A stretch of DNA of 6,527 nucleotides from JBDRGX01 sp043817485 [NCBI: bacterium] (GTDB lineage: Bacteria > JBDRGX01): the NCBI GenBank assembly GCA_043817485.1, contig JBDRGX010000020.1, forward strand, positions 1 through 6,527, in the 5' to 3' direction. Numbering within the stretch: position 1 is the first letter of the stretch; each line of letters opens with the position of its first letter. The translations under genes were made by a program, and so were the position numbers. The notes under the pieces are model-generated. The model did not search any database. It worked only from the letters and a program-made list of their open reading frames with translations, and was not told the DNA's origin. Shown here in pieces: positions 1-5,640 of this stretch.

Positions 1-125
1 GTGTTACTTTTAAACTTCCAGAAAAAAAAATAATAAAATCTATTCATCAAATACATTCTAATGATGAAATTGAAATAAAATTATTTGATGGATCATTACA
101 AGGAAAAGTAAAGGAGATTATATAA
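1..125 (+). CDS. xseA: Exodeoxyribonuclease VII large subunit, C-terminal end (partial)
   Basis: The reading frame starting at base 3 is open from the left edge and gives 40 residues ending in DGSLQGKVKEII before the TAA at 123-125. A short basic tail with a 'DGS...(G/A)xV' strand is the usual end of XseA, the large subunit of exonuclease VII, which degrades single-stranded DNA to oligonucleotides in the cytoplasm. The identification rests mainly on context: the next gene, starting at the very next base, is xseB, and xseA-xseB is a classic operon pair. The catalytic and OB-fold regions lie outside the window. The sequence AAGGAG at 111-116, inside this gene's last codons, serves as the ribosome binding site of xseB, suggesting coupled translation. 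Confidence 0.82.
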   Translation, partial: VTFKLPEKKIIKSIHQIHSNDEIEIKLFDGSLQGKVKEII

Positions 126-356
126 ATGAAAGAAATAAAATTTGAACAAGCTTTATCTTCATTAGAGAAAATTGTTCAAGAATTAGAACAAGGCAATTTT
201 TCTTTAGAAGATGCTATAAAAAAATATGAAGAAGGAATTGTTTTATCTAAATTTTGTAATAAAAAATTAAATGAAGCAGAAAAAAAAATAGAAATTTTAA
301 CTAAAACAATCGATGAAAATTTTGAATTAAAACCTTTTGTATTAGAAGAAAAGTAA
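126..356 (+). CDS. xseB: Exodeoxyribonuclease VII small subunit
   Basis: This 76-residue protein is the small subunit of exonuclease VII, several copies of which bind one XseA. It shows the family pattern of two short amphipathic helices: FEQALSSLEKIVQELEQGN (residues 6-24), followed by SLEDAIKKYEEGIVL and a charged helix near residues 41-58. The F-E-x-A-L-x-x-L-E-x-I-V-x-x-L-E and G-x-x-x-L-E-x-(A/S)-I-x-x-Y-E-x-G signatures are diagnostic, and the length is normal for the family. ATG at 126 directly follows the xseA stop, with AAGGAG 9 nt upstream. The DUF212 gene begins 10 nt after the stop, so all three are probably co-transcribed. Confidence 0.95.
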   Translation: MKEIKFEQALSSLEKIVQELEQGNFSLEDAIKKYEEGIVLSKFCNKKLNEAEKKIEILTKTIDENFELKPFVLEEK

Positions 357-366
357 AGGAAACATA

Positions 367-831
367 ATGATACACATTTTTTTAACTATTATTACTAATA
401 AAATATTTTATATTTCTGTTTTAAGTTGGTTTATTACTCAAAATCTTAAATTTTTAATTAATTTTTTAACTAAAAAACAAATTAAATCTAAAAATACAAT
501 ATTTTTAATTGAATTAGGCGGAATGCCCAGTGTTCATTCTGCATTTGTATCTTCTTTATCTACTTCAGTAGGTTTAAAATTAGGATGGGATAATCCAATT
601 TTTATTGTAACTTTATGTTTTTCTTGTATTGTTATAGCAGATGCTGCTGGATTTAGACGAGCAACAGGAAAACAAGCTAAAGCTTTAAATGAAATTGTAG
701 AAGAATTAAAAAGTATTCAAAGTTTTAAAGATTTAAAATATGAAACAGTTAGAGAATTATTAGGACATACTCCAATTGAAGTTTTTGTAGGAATAATTGT
801 AGGAATTATTATTACTTTTATATTTTATTAA
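367..831 (+). CDS. Divergent PAP2 family (DUF212) membrane protein
   Basis: This 154-residue integral membrane protein belongs to the DUF212 / divergent PAP2 family (YuiD-like), distantly related to acid phosphatase/vanadium haloperoxidase phosphatases. Visible signatures are GGMPSVHSA (residues 51-59), DAAGFRRATGKQA then LNE (92-109), and GHTPIEVFVG (133-142). These correspond to the PSxH, DxxGxRxxxGxQA and GHTPxEVxxG blocks of the family. Hydrophobic segments lie near residues 4-22, 52-70, 76-95 and 135-154, and the length is typical. The substrate is unknown; lipid phosphate hydrolysis is suggested by family resemblance only. ATG at 367 is preceded by AAAGGA (355-360), which overlaps the xseB stop, so it is likely translated in the xse operon. 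No convincing terminator follows. Confidence 0.9.
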   Translation: MIHIFLTIITNKIFYISVLSWFITQNLKFLINFLTKKQIKSKNTIFLIELGGMPSVHSAFVSSLSTSVGLKLGWDNPIFIVTLCFSCIVIADAAGFRRATGKQAKALNEIVEELKSIQSFKDLKYETVRELLGHTPIEVFVGIIVGIIITFIFY

Positions 832-851
832 AAAAAAATACTAATTTTTTA

Positions 852-880
852 TTGACAAAAATACAATTTAATGGTCTAAT
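852..880 (+). promoter_or_regulatory. Sigma-70-type promoter of the tRNA-Gly/tRNA-Cys unit
   Basis: A perfect -35 box TTGACA (852-857) is followed after exactly 17 nt by TCTAAT (875-880), a five-of-six match to TATAAT. Transcription would start near 886-888, just a few bases before the first tRNA base at 894, as is usual for tRNA operons. It lies in the gap after the DUF212 gene. This is the best promoter match that I found in the window. Confidence 0.75.
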
Positions 881-893
881 TTTTTTTCTTTGT

Positions 894-968
894 GCGGGAG
901 TGACTCAATGGTAGAGTACAACCTTGCCAAGGTTGATGTTGCGAGTTCAACTCTCGTCTCCCGCTCCA
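894..968 (+). tRNA. tRNA-Gly (anticodon GCC)
   Basis: A complete cloverleaf is visible. The acceptor stem GCGGGAG (894-900) pairs with CTCCCGC (958-964). The D stem is ACTC/GAGT. The anticodon stem CAACC/GGTTG encloses the loop TTGCCAA with anticodon GCC at 926-928. The T stem GCGAG/CTCGT encloses TTCAACT. The discriminator base is U965 and the CCA (966-968) is encoded in the gene. It decodes glycine GGC/GGU. It is the first gene of the unit read from the promoter at 852-880, and tRNA-Cys follows after 3 nt. Confidence 0.97.
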
Positions 969-971
969 ATT

Positions 972-1046
<75 letters not shown>

Positions 1047-1219
1047 CACTTATATAATAATCTGCATTCAAAATGATAACAAAGGCACAAGAAAAAGGCG
1101 ACAAATCTGCCTGTGCAAATACACAGACAGGAGCGTATTAAATAATATGCTGAAAAAGCCGTAACAAAGCCAACACAGTTAGTGTTTGAATACGACTTGG
1201 TATTTAAAAAATAAAAAAC
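1047..1219 (+). other. tRNA spacer of raised G+C with a hairpin; candidate ncRNA or gene remnant
   Basis: This 173-nt stretch between tRNA-Cys and tRNA-Leu has no gene I can name. By hand count, 1061-1200 has about 54 G+C in 140 (39%), against about 15% in a nearby coding sample (1381-1440). A hairpin at 1107-1130 pairs CTGCCTGTG with CACAGACAG (8 of 9 pairs, 6-nt loop). It has no following T tract, so it is not a standard terminator. A TATAAT sits at 1053-1058, just after the tRNA-Cys CCA, but with a poor -35 (TCCGAT) inside the tRNA. Only short reading frames exist, such as 22 codons at 1073-1141 without a Shine-Dalgarno. It may be tRNA precursor, a structured RNA, or decayed foreign DNA. 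Confidence 0.4.
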
Positions 1220-1308
1220 GCCGGGATGGCGGAATAGGTAGACGCCACGGACTTAAAATCCGTTGAGTAGCAATATTCGTGCCGGTTCGATTCCGGCTCC
1301 CGGCACCA
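1220..1308 (+). tRNA. tRNA-Leu (anticodon UAA)
   Basis: This is a class II tRNA of 89 nt including the encoded CCA (1306-1308). The acceptor stem GCCGGGA (1220-1226) pairs with TCCCGGC (1298-1304), with discriminator A1305, the leucine identity base. The anticodon stem ACGGA/TCCGT surrounds the loop CTTAAAA with anticodon TAA at 1254-1256. A long variable arm follows (from about 1264 to 1280). The T stem GCCGG/CCGGC encloses TTCGATT. It reads UUA/UUG; UUA is by far the commonest leucine codon in the A+T-rich genes here. wecB starts 21 nt downstream. Confidence 0.97.
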
Positions 1309-1329
1309 TTCAAAATTACTTTATAAAAA

Positions 1330-2502
1330 ATGGTTATGAAAAAAATAAAAATTGCTATTATTTTAGGAACAAGACCTGAAGTAATTAAATTAGCTCCAAT
1401 TATTCAAAATTTTAAAAAATATAAAAAAAACATTACTACTTATATTATAGCAACTGCTCAACATCGACAAATGTTAGATTCTACTCTTAAAACTTTTTCT
1501 ATAAAAACTCAATATGATTTGAATATTATGGAAGAAAATCAAACTTTATCAAATATAGTAAGTAAAACATCTTCTTTATTAGAACAAATTTTTTCTAAAA
1601 TAAAACCTGATTTAATTTTAGTTCAAGGTGATACTACTACTGCTTTTATTGGAAGTTTAATTGGTTTTTATCACAAAATTAAAATAGGTCATATTGAAGC
1701 TGGATTAAGAACTTATGAAAAATATTTTCCGTTTCCAGAAGAAATAAATCGCCAAATTATTTCAATTATTTCTGATTTCCATTTTACTCCTACTAAAAAA
1801 GCAGCACAAAATCTTTTAAAAGAAGGAATAAAAAAAGAAAAAATATTTATAACTGGCAATACTATTATAGATGCTCTTCATTTAATAGTTGAAAAAAAAT
1901 ATAAATTCAAAGAAAAGGTTTTAAACAAAATAGATTATGAAAATAAAAAAATTATTTTAGTAACTACTCATAGAAGAGAAAATTTTGGAAATGGTTTAAA
2001 AAATATTTGTCTTGCTTTAGAAAATATTTCAAATAAAAATAAAAATGTAGAAATAGTTTTTCCAGTTCATTTGAATCCTAATATTACAAAATATGTTAAT
2101 GAAAATCTTTCTTCTATTTCTACCATTCATTTAACTTCTCCTTTATGTTATAAAGATTTAATTAATGTAATGAAAAAATCTTATATTATTTTAACAGATT
2201 CTGGTGGTATTCAAGAAGAAGCACCTGAATTATGTAAACCAGTATTAGTTTTAAGAGATGTAACAGAAAGACCTGAAGGTGTAGAAATGGGTGTTGTAAA
2301 ATTGGTAGGAACTAACAAAGAAAAAATAATAAAAGAAACAAATAAATTATTGAAAAATAAAAATGCTTATAATAAAATGATTAAAAAAGTAAATCCTTAT
2401 GGTGATGGAAAAGCAAGTCAAAGAATAATAGATATAATTTTACAAAAATTTAATATAATTAAAAAAAGAAAAACAAAAGATTGGAAAAGTTTTTTATATT
2501 AA
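1330..2502 (+). CDS. wecB: UDP-N-acetylglucosamine 2-epimerase (non-hydrolysing)
   Basis: This cytoplasmic GT-B-fold enzyme interconverts UDP-GlcNAc and UDP-ManNAc, supplying ManNAc-type sugars for surface polysaccharides. The 390 residues carry the full motif set: GTRPE (13-17), QHRQML (44-49), VQGDTTT (98-104), GHIEAGLRT (120-128), FPEEINR (135-141), TGNTIIDAL (175-183), THRRENFG (213-220), PVHLNPN (245-251), LTDSGGIQEEAP (288-299), RPEG (314-317) and NPYGDGKAS (355-363). By alignment to E. coli WecB, catalytic residues Asp101, Glu123, Glu137 and His214 are present. The C terminus ends in a short Lys-rich tail. No Shine-Dalgarno precedes ATG 1330; ATG 1336 (MKKIKIAIILGTRPE) is an equally good start and fits the family better. 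No other sugar-nucleotide gene is adjacent, so the final polymer is unknown. Confidence 0.95.
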   Translation: MVMKKIKIAIILGTRPEVIKLAPIIQNFKKYKKNITTYIIATAQHRQMLDSTLKTFSIKTQYDLNIMEENQTLSNIVSKTSSLLEQIFSKIKPDLILVQGDTTTAFIGSLIGFYHKIKIGHIEAGLRTYEKYFPFPEEINRQIISIISDFHFTPTKKAAQNLLKEGIKKEKIFITGNTIIDALHLIVEKKYKFKEKVLNKIDYENKKIILVTTHRRENFGNGLKNICLALENISNKNKNVEIVFPVHLNPNITKYVNENLSSISTIHLTSPLCYKDLINVMKKSYIILTDSGGIQEEAPELCKPVLVLRDVTERPEGVEMGVVKLVGTNKEKIIKETNKLLKNKNAYNKMIKKVNPYGDGKASQRIIDIILQKFNIIKKRKTKDWKSFLY

Positions 2503-2506
2503 GTTG

Positions 2507-2550
2507 AATTCAAAATAAAAAAATTAAATTGAAAATTGAATTTTTTTTTT
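2507..2550 (+). terminator. Possible A+T-rich terminator after wecB
   Basis: AATTCAA (2507-2513) can pair with TTGAATT (2536-2542) across a 22-nt loop, and the stem runs into a tract of ten T (2541-2550). It starts 5 nt after the wecB stop, where a terminator would be expected between convergent genes. The stem has one G-C pair and a long loop, so it would be weak. The long T tract is the main support. Confidence 0.3.
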
Positions 2551-2607
2551 GTATTTTAGTCATTCGAATTTGTCTCGAATTTCGATATTCGTATTTCGGA
2601 TTTTCTT

Positions 2608-2880
2608 TTATTTCTGCATCAACATTTTTTTACAATTTATTGTTTTGTTATTTATAATTGTTTCATAAAAATACATTCCCGAGCTTACTTCTTTTCCTGA
2701 ATTATCTCTTCCATCCCAATATACTGAATTATTTGCATTATTTGTAATTACTTCTCTAACTACTTGGCCTAATATATTGTATATTTTTATTTTAATATTT
2801 GAAATTGGAGATTTGTTGTTTGATAATTCTAATGGAATATAACATTCGGGATTAAATGGATTTGGGTAATTTAATGTATT
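2608..2880 (-). repeat. Copy 1 of duplicated C-terminal domain coding segment
   Basis: This segment codes for the last 90 residues and stop of the propeller protein. It matches 5776-6042 in the same orientation. Over 88 aligned residues there are eight substitutions and one 2-residue indel. Bases 2700-2748 are identical to 5868-5916 (49 nt). The match begins abruptly near NTLNYPNPFNP, and the proteins are unrelated upstream of it. Confidence 0.9.
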
Positions 2881-3492
2881 CATTTTTGCATTATTTGTCA
2901 TTTTACAAATAGAAGTTCCATCATCTTCAAGAACATTTATGCTTCCACTATTACCATCAGCCACATATATTTTATCACCTAATACATACAACACTTCTGG
3001 TTTATTTCCTACATTTATATTTGTGACTGCATTATTATTTCCTGTATCTATGATTGAAATACTATTATCATTACTATTAGATACATATACTTTATTTTCT
3101 AATACACAAAATACTTTTGGTTTATCTCCAACAGTTATATTTGTGACAGCATTATTATTTGCTGTATCTATTATCGAAACACTATTACTATGACTATTAG
3201 CTACATATATTTTATCACCTAAAACACAAAATGCTCTTGGATTATTTCCCACATTTATATTTGTCACTGCATTATTATTTGCTGTATCTATTATCGAAAT
3301 ACTACTACTTCCACTATTAGCTACATATACTTTATTCTCTAATACACATAATGCTGTTGGCTCTAATCCATTTACTTTATTTCCTCCAGGAATAAGATTT
3401 ACATTATCAACAACTTTCCATTCTCCATAACTTATCTTCATTGTTATTACACATAATAAAATTACTAAACTCAAAATTATTCTTTTAAACAT
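2608..3492 (-). CDS. Secreted YVTN-type beta-propeller protein with FlgD-Ig/T9SS-like C-terminal domain
   Basis: This 294-residue protein starts with a signal peptide (Lys-Arg then a hydrophobic run, residues 1-23), so it is exported. Residues 41-160 are three repeats of exactly 40 residues plus a shorter fourth (161-190). Each has the form NxPxxxCVLxxKxYVANSxxxSISIIDTxNNNAVTNIxVG, the YVTN beta-propeller signature. Four blades are fewer than the usual six to eight of a closed propeller. Residues 205-294 form the NYPNPFNP...YNILGQVVREV...YWDGRDNSGKEVSSGMYFYE...KKMLM domain, used elsewhere as a secretion or sorting tail. An AAAGGAGGT-type Shine-Dalgarno (about 3499-3508) lies 6 nt before the ATG, predicting strong translation. 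dnaJ ends 64 nt upstream on the same strand. Function is unknown; cell-surface or matrix binding is plausible but inferred. Confidence 0.85.
   Translation of the reverse strand: MFKRIILSLVILLCVITMKISYGEWKVVDNVNLIPGGNKVNGLEPTALCVLENKVYVANSGSSSISIIDTANNNAVTNINVGNNPRAFCVLGDKIYVANSHSNSVSIIDTANNNAVTNITVGDKPKVFCVLENKVYVSNSNDNSISIIDTGNNNAVTNINVGNKPEVLYVLGDKIYVADGNSGSINVLEDDGTSICKMTNNAKMNTLNYPNPFNPECYIPLELSNNKSPISNIKIKIYNILGQVVREVITNNANNSVYWDGRDNSGKEVSSGMYFYETIINNKTINCKKMLMQK
2923..3372 (-). repeat. 120-bp in-frame tandem repeats (propeller blades)
   Basis: Three full 120-bp units (residues 41-80, 81-120 and 121-160) and a partial fourth occur without any insertion or deletion. Adjacent half-units compared by hand differ at 7-11 of 60 bases, so identity is roughly 82-88%. 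Units 1 and 3 read LENKVYV where units 2 and 4 read LGDKIYV. The corresponding plus-strand DNA also alternates (TTTATTYTCT against TTTATCACCT). This suggests that a 240-bp pair of blades was duplicated. Confidence 0.85.
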
Positions 3493-3556
3493 TTAAAAAC
3501 CTCCTTTGAAATATTTTGCCATTAAAAATGACATTTTATTATCAACATTTATTAAA

Positions 3557-4657
3557 TTAAAAAAAATTCTTTTTATTTTCTTTTAATTTTTCCCCTCTTA
3601 ATTTAGCAAATTCTCTTAAAATATCTTTTTCTTTGTTAGTTAATCGAGTAGGAACTATTACATTTATTTTTAGATATAAATCTCCTTTTCCATAACCTGA
3701 TAAAATAGGCATTCCTTTATCTTTTAATCGCAAAACTTTACTATTTTGAATTTCTGAAGGAATTTTTACTGTAGTTTTTCCTTCTAAAGTAGATATTTCA
3801 ACCTCATCCCCTAATGAAGCTTGAGTAAAAGAAATATCAAGATTACAAGCAAGATTATTGCCAGATCTTTCAAAAACTGGATGTGTATTTACATAAATAA
3901 CTACATATAAATTTCCTTTTTTTCCACCTCTTATTCCAGATTCTCCTTCTCCTTCTATTTTTAATTGATTTCCAGTATCTATTCCTGCTGGAATATTTAT
4001 TTCAAGAACTTTTTCCTGCATTACTCTTCCTTCCCCATTACATTTAAAACAAGGATTTTTAATTTTCACTCCAGCACCTTGACAATGATTACATGTACGA
4101 TTAATGCTAAAAAAACCTTGAGAATATGCAATTTGACCTTTCCCATGACATTGAGGACATGTTTCTTTTTTTGTTTCTGGACCAGATCCAGTCCCTTGAC
4201 ATTTATCACAAGTTTCCATTTTAGGAATTCTTATTTTTTTCTTTATTCCAAAAAAAGCTTCTTCTAAAGAAATTTTTATTTCATATTGAAGATCTCTACC
4301 TTTTTGAGTTCCTGTTCTGGATCGAGTAGAACGAGTCCCAAAAAAACCTTCAAATATATCAGAAAAACTTCCTCCACTCCCTTCAAAAATATCTTCAAAT
4401 CCTCTAAAATCTCCGTAATTATAAGAAGTTCCTTCAACACCACTATGTCCAAATTGATCATATTTTTGTTTTTTTTCTGAATTACTTAAAACAGCATAAG
4501 CTTCATTTATTTCTTTAAATTTTTCTTCTGCTTCTTTACTCCCAGAATTTTTATCGGGATGATATTTAAAAGCTAATTTTCTATATACTTGTTTAAGTTC
4601 ATCAGGACTTACATTTTTATTTACACCCAAAACTTCATAATAATCTCTTTTTGTCAC
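3557..4657 (-). CDS. dnaJ: Chaperone protein DnaJ (Hsp40)
   Basis: This is the co-chaperone that delivers unfolded proteins to DnaK and stimulates its ATPase. It is a complete type I DnaJ of 366 residues, a normal length. It has a J domain (1-70) with His-Pro-Asp at 33-35, then a Gly/Phe-rich linker with two DIFEG motifs (about 70-110). The zinc domain has four CxxCxGxG motifs (cysteines at 150/153, 167/170, 189/192 and 203/206), followed by the substrate-binding C-terminal domain. I place the start at GTG 4657 because AGGGG lies 7 nt upstream and the product begins (M)[11 protein letters not shown] as in the family. An in-frame TTG at 4693 would add 12 atypical residues. grpE and dnaK are not adjacent, and no CIRCE (HrcA) inverted repeat is visible upstream. 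porD ends 75 nt before it. Confidence 0.95.
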   Translation of the reverse strand: MTKRDYYEVLGVNKNVSPDELKQVYRKLAFKYHPDKNSGSKEAEEKFKEINEAYAVLSNSEKKQKYDQFGHSGVEGTSYNYGDFRGFEDIFEGSGGSFSDIFEGFFGTRSTRSRTGTQKGRDLQYEIKISLEEAFFGIKKKIRIPKMETCDKCQGTGSGPETKKETCPQCHGKGQIAYSQGFFSINRTCNHCQGAGVKIKNPCFKCNGEGRVMQEKVLEINIPAGIDTGNQLKIEGEGESGIRGGKKGNLYVVIYVNTHPVFERSGNNLACNLDISFTQASLGDEVEISTLEGKTTVKIPSEIQNSKVLRLKDKGMPILSGYGKGDLYLKINVIVPTRLTNKEKDILREFAKLRGEKLKENKKNFF

Positions 4658-4664
4658 AAAAATA

Positions 4665-4669
4665 CCCCT
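4665..4669 (-). promoter_or_regulatory. Shine-Dalgarno that fixes the dnaJ GTG start
   Basis: On the minus strand AGGGG (4669 to 4665) is followed by a 7-nt spacer and then GTG at 4657. This supports the GTG over the upstream in-frame TTG at 4693, which has no comparable site in front of it. Confidence 0.7.
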
Positions 4670-4732
4670 AATTAAATTTTTTGCAAAATGCAATTTATCA
4701 TAATTAACAAAAAAAATAAATAAAAAAATTAT

Positions 4733-5017
4733 TTATTTTTCTTCTGGAACCATTTTAATTGCTTGTATTTTAGAAGGACATTCTTTTACACAAATTCCAC
4801 ATCCTTTACAATGAAATAAATCTATTCCAGTCATTTTTCCATTTTCTACTTTAATAGAAGAATCTGGACAATAAACCCAACAATTCAAACAATTAATACA
4901 TTTTTCTTTATCCCAAATTGGTCTTGATGTTCGCCAATCACCAGTTTCGAAATTTTTTGAATTTCCTGCTTCTAAAATCAATGCTCCTATTTGTAAATCT
5001 TGCCATTTATCTTTCAT
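4733..5017 (-). CDS. porD: 2-oxoacid (pyruvate):ferredoxin oxidoreductase, delta subunit
   Basis: This 94-residue ferredoxin-like subunit passes electrons from the 2-oxoacid oxidoreductase to ferredoxin. It has two [4Fe-4S] motifs of CxxCxxCxxxCP type: Cys40/43/46/50 and Cys70/73/76/80. The family lead-in TGDWRTSRPIWDKEKCINCLNCWVYCPD (from Thr25) separates PorD/VorD from generic ferredoxins. Length matches the separate delta subunit of four-subunit enzymes. Its ATG overlaps the porG TGA stop (ATGA), and AGGAGGT (5027-5033) sits 9 nt upstream, indicating coupled translation. The alpha and beta subunits (porA, porB), which often follow, are absent here; the next gene is dnaJ. Pyruvate is the commonest substrate, but 2-oxoisovalerate or 2-oxoglutarate cannot be excluded. 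Confidence 0.9.
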   Translation of the reverse strand: MKDKWQDLQIGALILEAGNSKNFETGDWRTSRPIWDKEKCINCLNCWVYCPDSSIKVENGKMTGIDLFHCKGCGICVKECPSKIQAIKMVPEEK

Positions 5018-5592
5018 TCTACTATTACCTCCTCATAAGCTCTTTTAATAGCGTTTAAATTTCCTTCTATTACATCAAGTTTTGTTTTAAATTTTTTTTC
5101 TAATTTTTTTTGCGTATTTTTTAATAATTCTTCTATTTTTATTAAACCACTTATTTTAATTAAAGCACCCATCATTGTGGTATTAGGAATTTCTTGGCCT
5201 AAACATTCTTTAGAAATTTTTGAAGCATCTATAGTAAAAATTTTTCTTCCTTCTATTTTATTTTTTTCTCTTAATTCTAATGGACTATTATGAGTATTTA
5301 CTATTAAAATCCCATCTAAAGATAACCCAGATAACACATTTACTTTATTTATAAGAGTAGTATCTAAAACAACAACTATGCTTGGTTCAGTAATATGACA
5401 ATGAAGTAAAATTGGAAAATCGCTTATTCTATTAAATGCTTGAACAGGTGCTCCCATTCGTTCTGGACCATATTCTGGAAAAGCTTGAATATATTTTCCT
5501 TGCTCTAAAAGTGCCTCTCCAAATAAAAGAGCTGCTGTTTTAGCACCTTGTCCACCTCGTCCATGCCAACGAATTTCTATTAAATCAGCCAT
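5014..5592 (-). CDS. porG: 2-oxoacid (pyruvate):ferredoxin oxidoreductase, gamma subunit
   Basis: This is the gamma subunit of the thiamine-dependent, oxygen-sensitive enzyme that interconverts pyruvate (or another 2-oxoacid), CoA and oxidised ferredoxin with acyl-CoA, CO2 and reduced ferredoxin. The 192 residues show the family signature near the N terminus, IRWHGRGGQGAKTAALLFGEAL (from Ile7), then FPEYGPERMGAPVQAFNR (38-55) and the PNTTMMGAL segment. Three in-frame ATGs exist (5607, 5595, 5592). I choose 5592 because AGGAG (5598-5602) gives 5-nt spacing there but only 2 nt to 5595, and the product MADLIEIRWHGRGGQG fits the family. It overlaps porD by the ATGA junction. The catalytic alpha and beta chains must be encoded elsewhere. 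Confidence 0.93.
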   Translation of the reverse strand: MADLIEIRWHGRGGQGAKTAALLFGEALLEQGKYIQAFPEYGPERMGAPVQAFNRISDFPILLHCHITEPSIVVVLDTTLINKVNVLSGLSLDGILIVNTHNSPLELREKNKIEGRKIFTIDASKISKECLGQEIPNTTMMGALIKISGLIKIEELLKNTQKKLEKKFKTKLDVIEGNLNAIKRAYEEVIVE

Positions 5593-5625
5593 CATCTCTC
5601 CTTTCATAATTTTGTTGAAAAATAT

Positions 5626-5631
5626 ATTATA
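5626..5631 (-). promoter_or_regulatory. Possible -10 element for porG-porD
   Basis: A perfect TATAAT occurs on the minus strand (5631 to 5626), 33 nt before the chosen porG ATG. This would leave a leader of about 25 nt containing the AAAGGAG site. No good -35 box is found 16-18 nt upstream. In DNA this A+T rich the match may be chance. Confidence 0.3.
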
Positions 5632-5640
5632 AAAAAATTA

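Noticed and set aside
833-850. Terminator after the DUF212 gene (six A paired with six T)
   Set aside because: The stem is only A-T pairs with no G-C and overlaps the lead-in to the tRNA promoter; such runs are expected by chance here.
2939-3193. 84-codon plus-strand frame
   Set aside because: It lies wholly antisense to the propeller repeats, is repetitive for that reason, and has no Shine-Dalgarno or recognisable domain.
3493-3556. Promoter for the propeller gene (TTGATA on the minus strand at 3540-3545)
   Set aside because: No acceptable -10 lies 16-18 nt downstream; the gene may be read from dnaJ or from a promoter I cannot recognise.
3965-4480. Plus- and minus-strand frames of 61-100 codons inside dnaJ
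   Set aside because: All overlap the well-supported dnaJ coding sequence, are low in complexity and resemble no known family.
4658-4693. TTG at 4693 as dnaJ start, adding 12 residues
   Set aside because: The added residues ([11 protein letters not shown]) are not part of the J domain, and AGGGG is correctly spaced for GTG at 4657.
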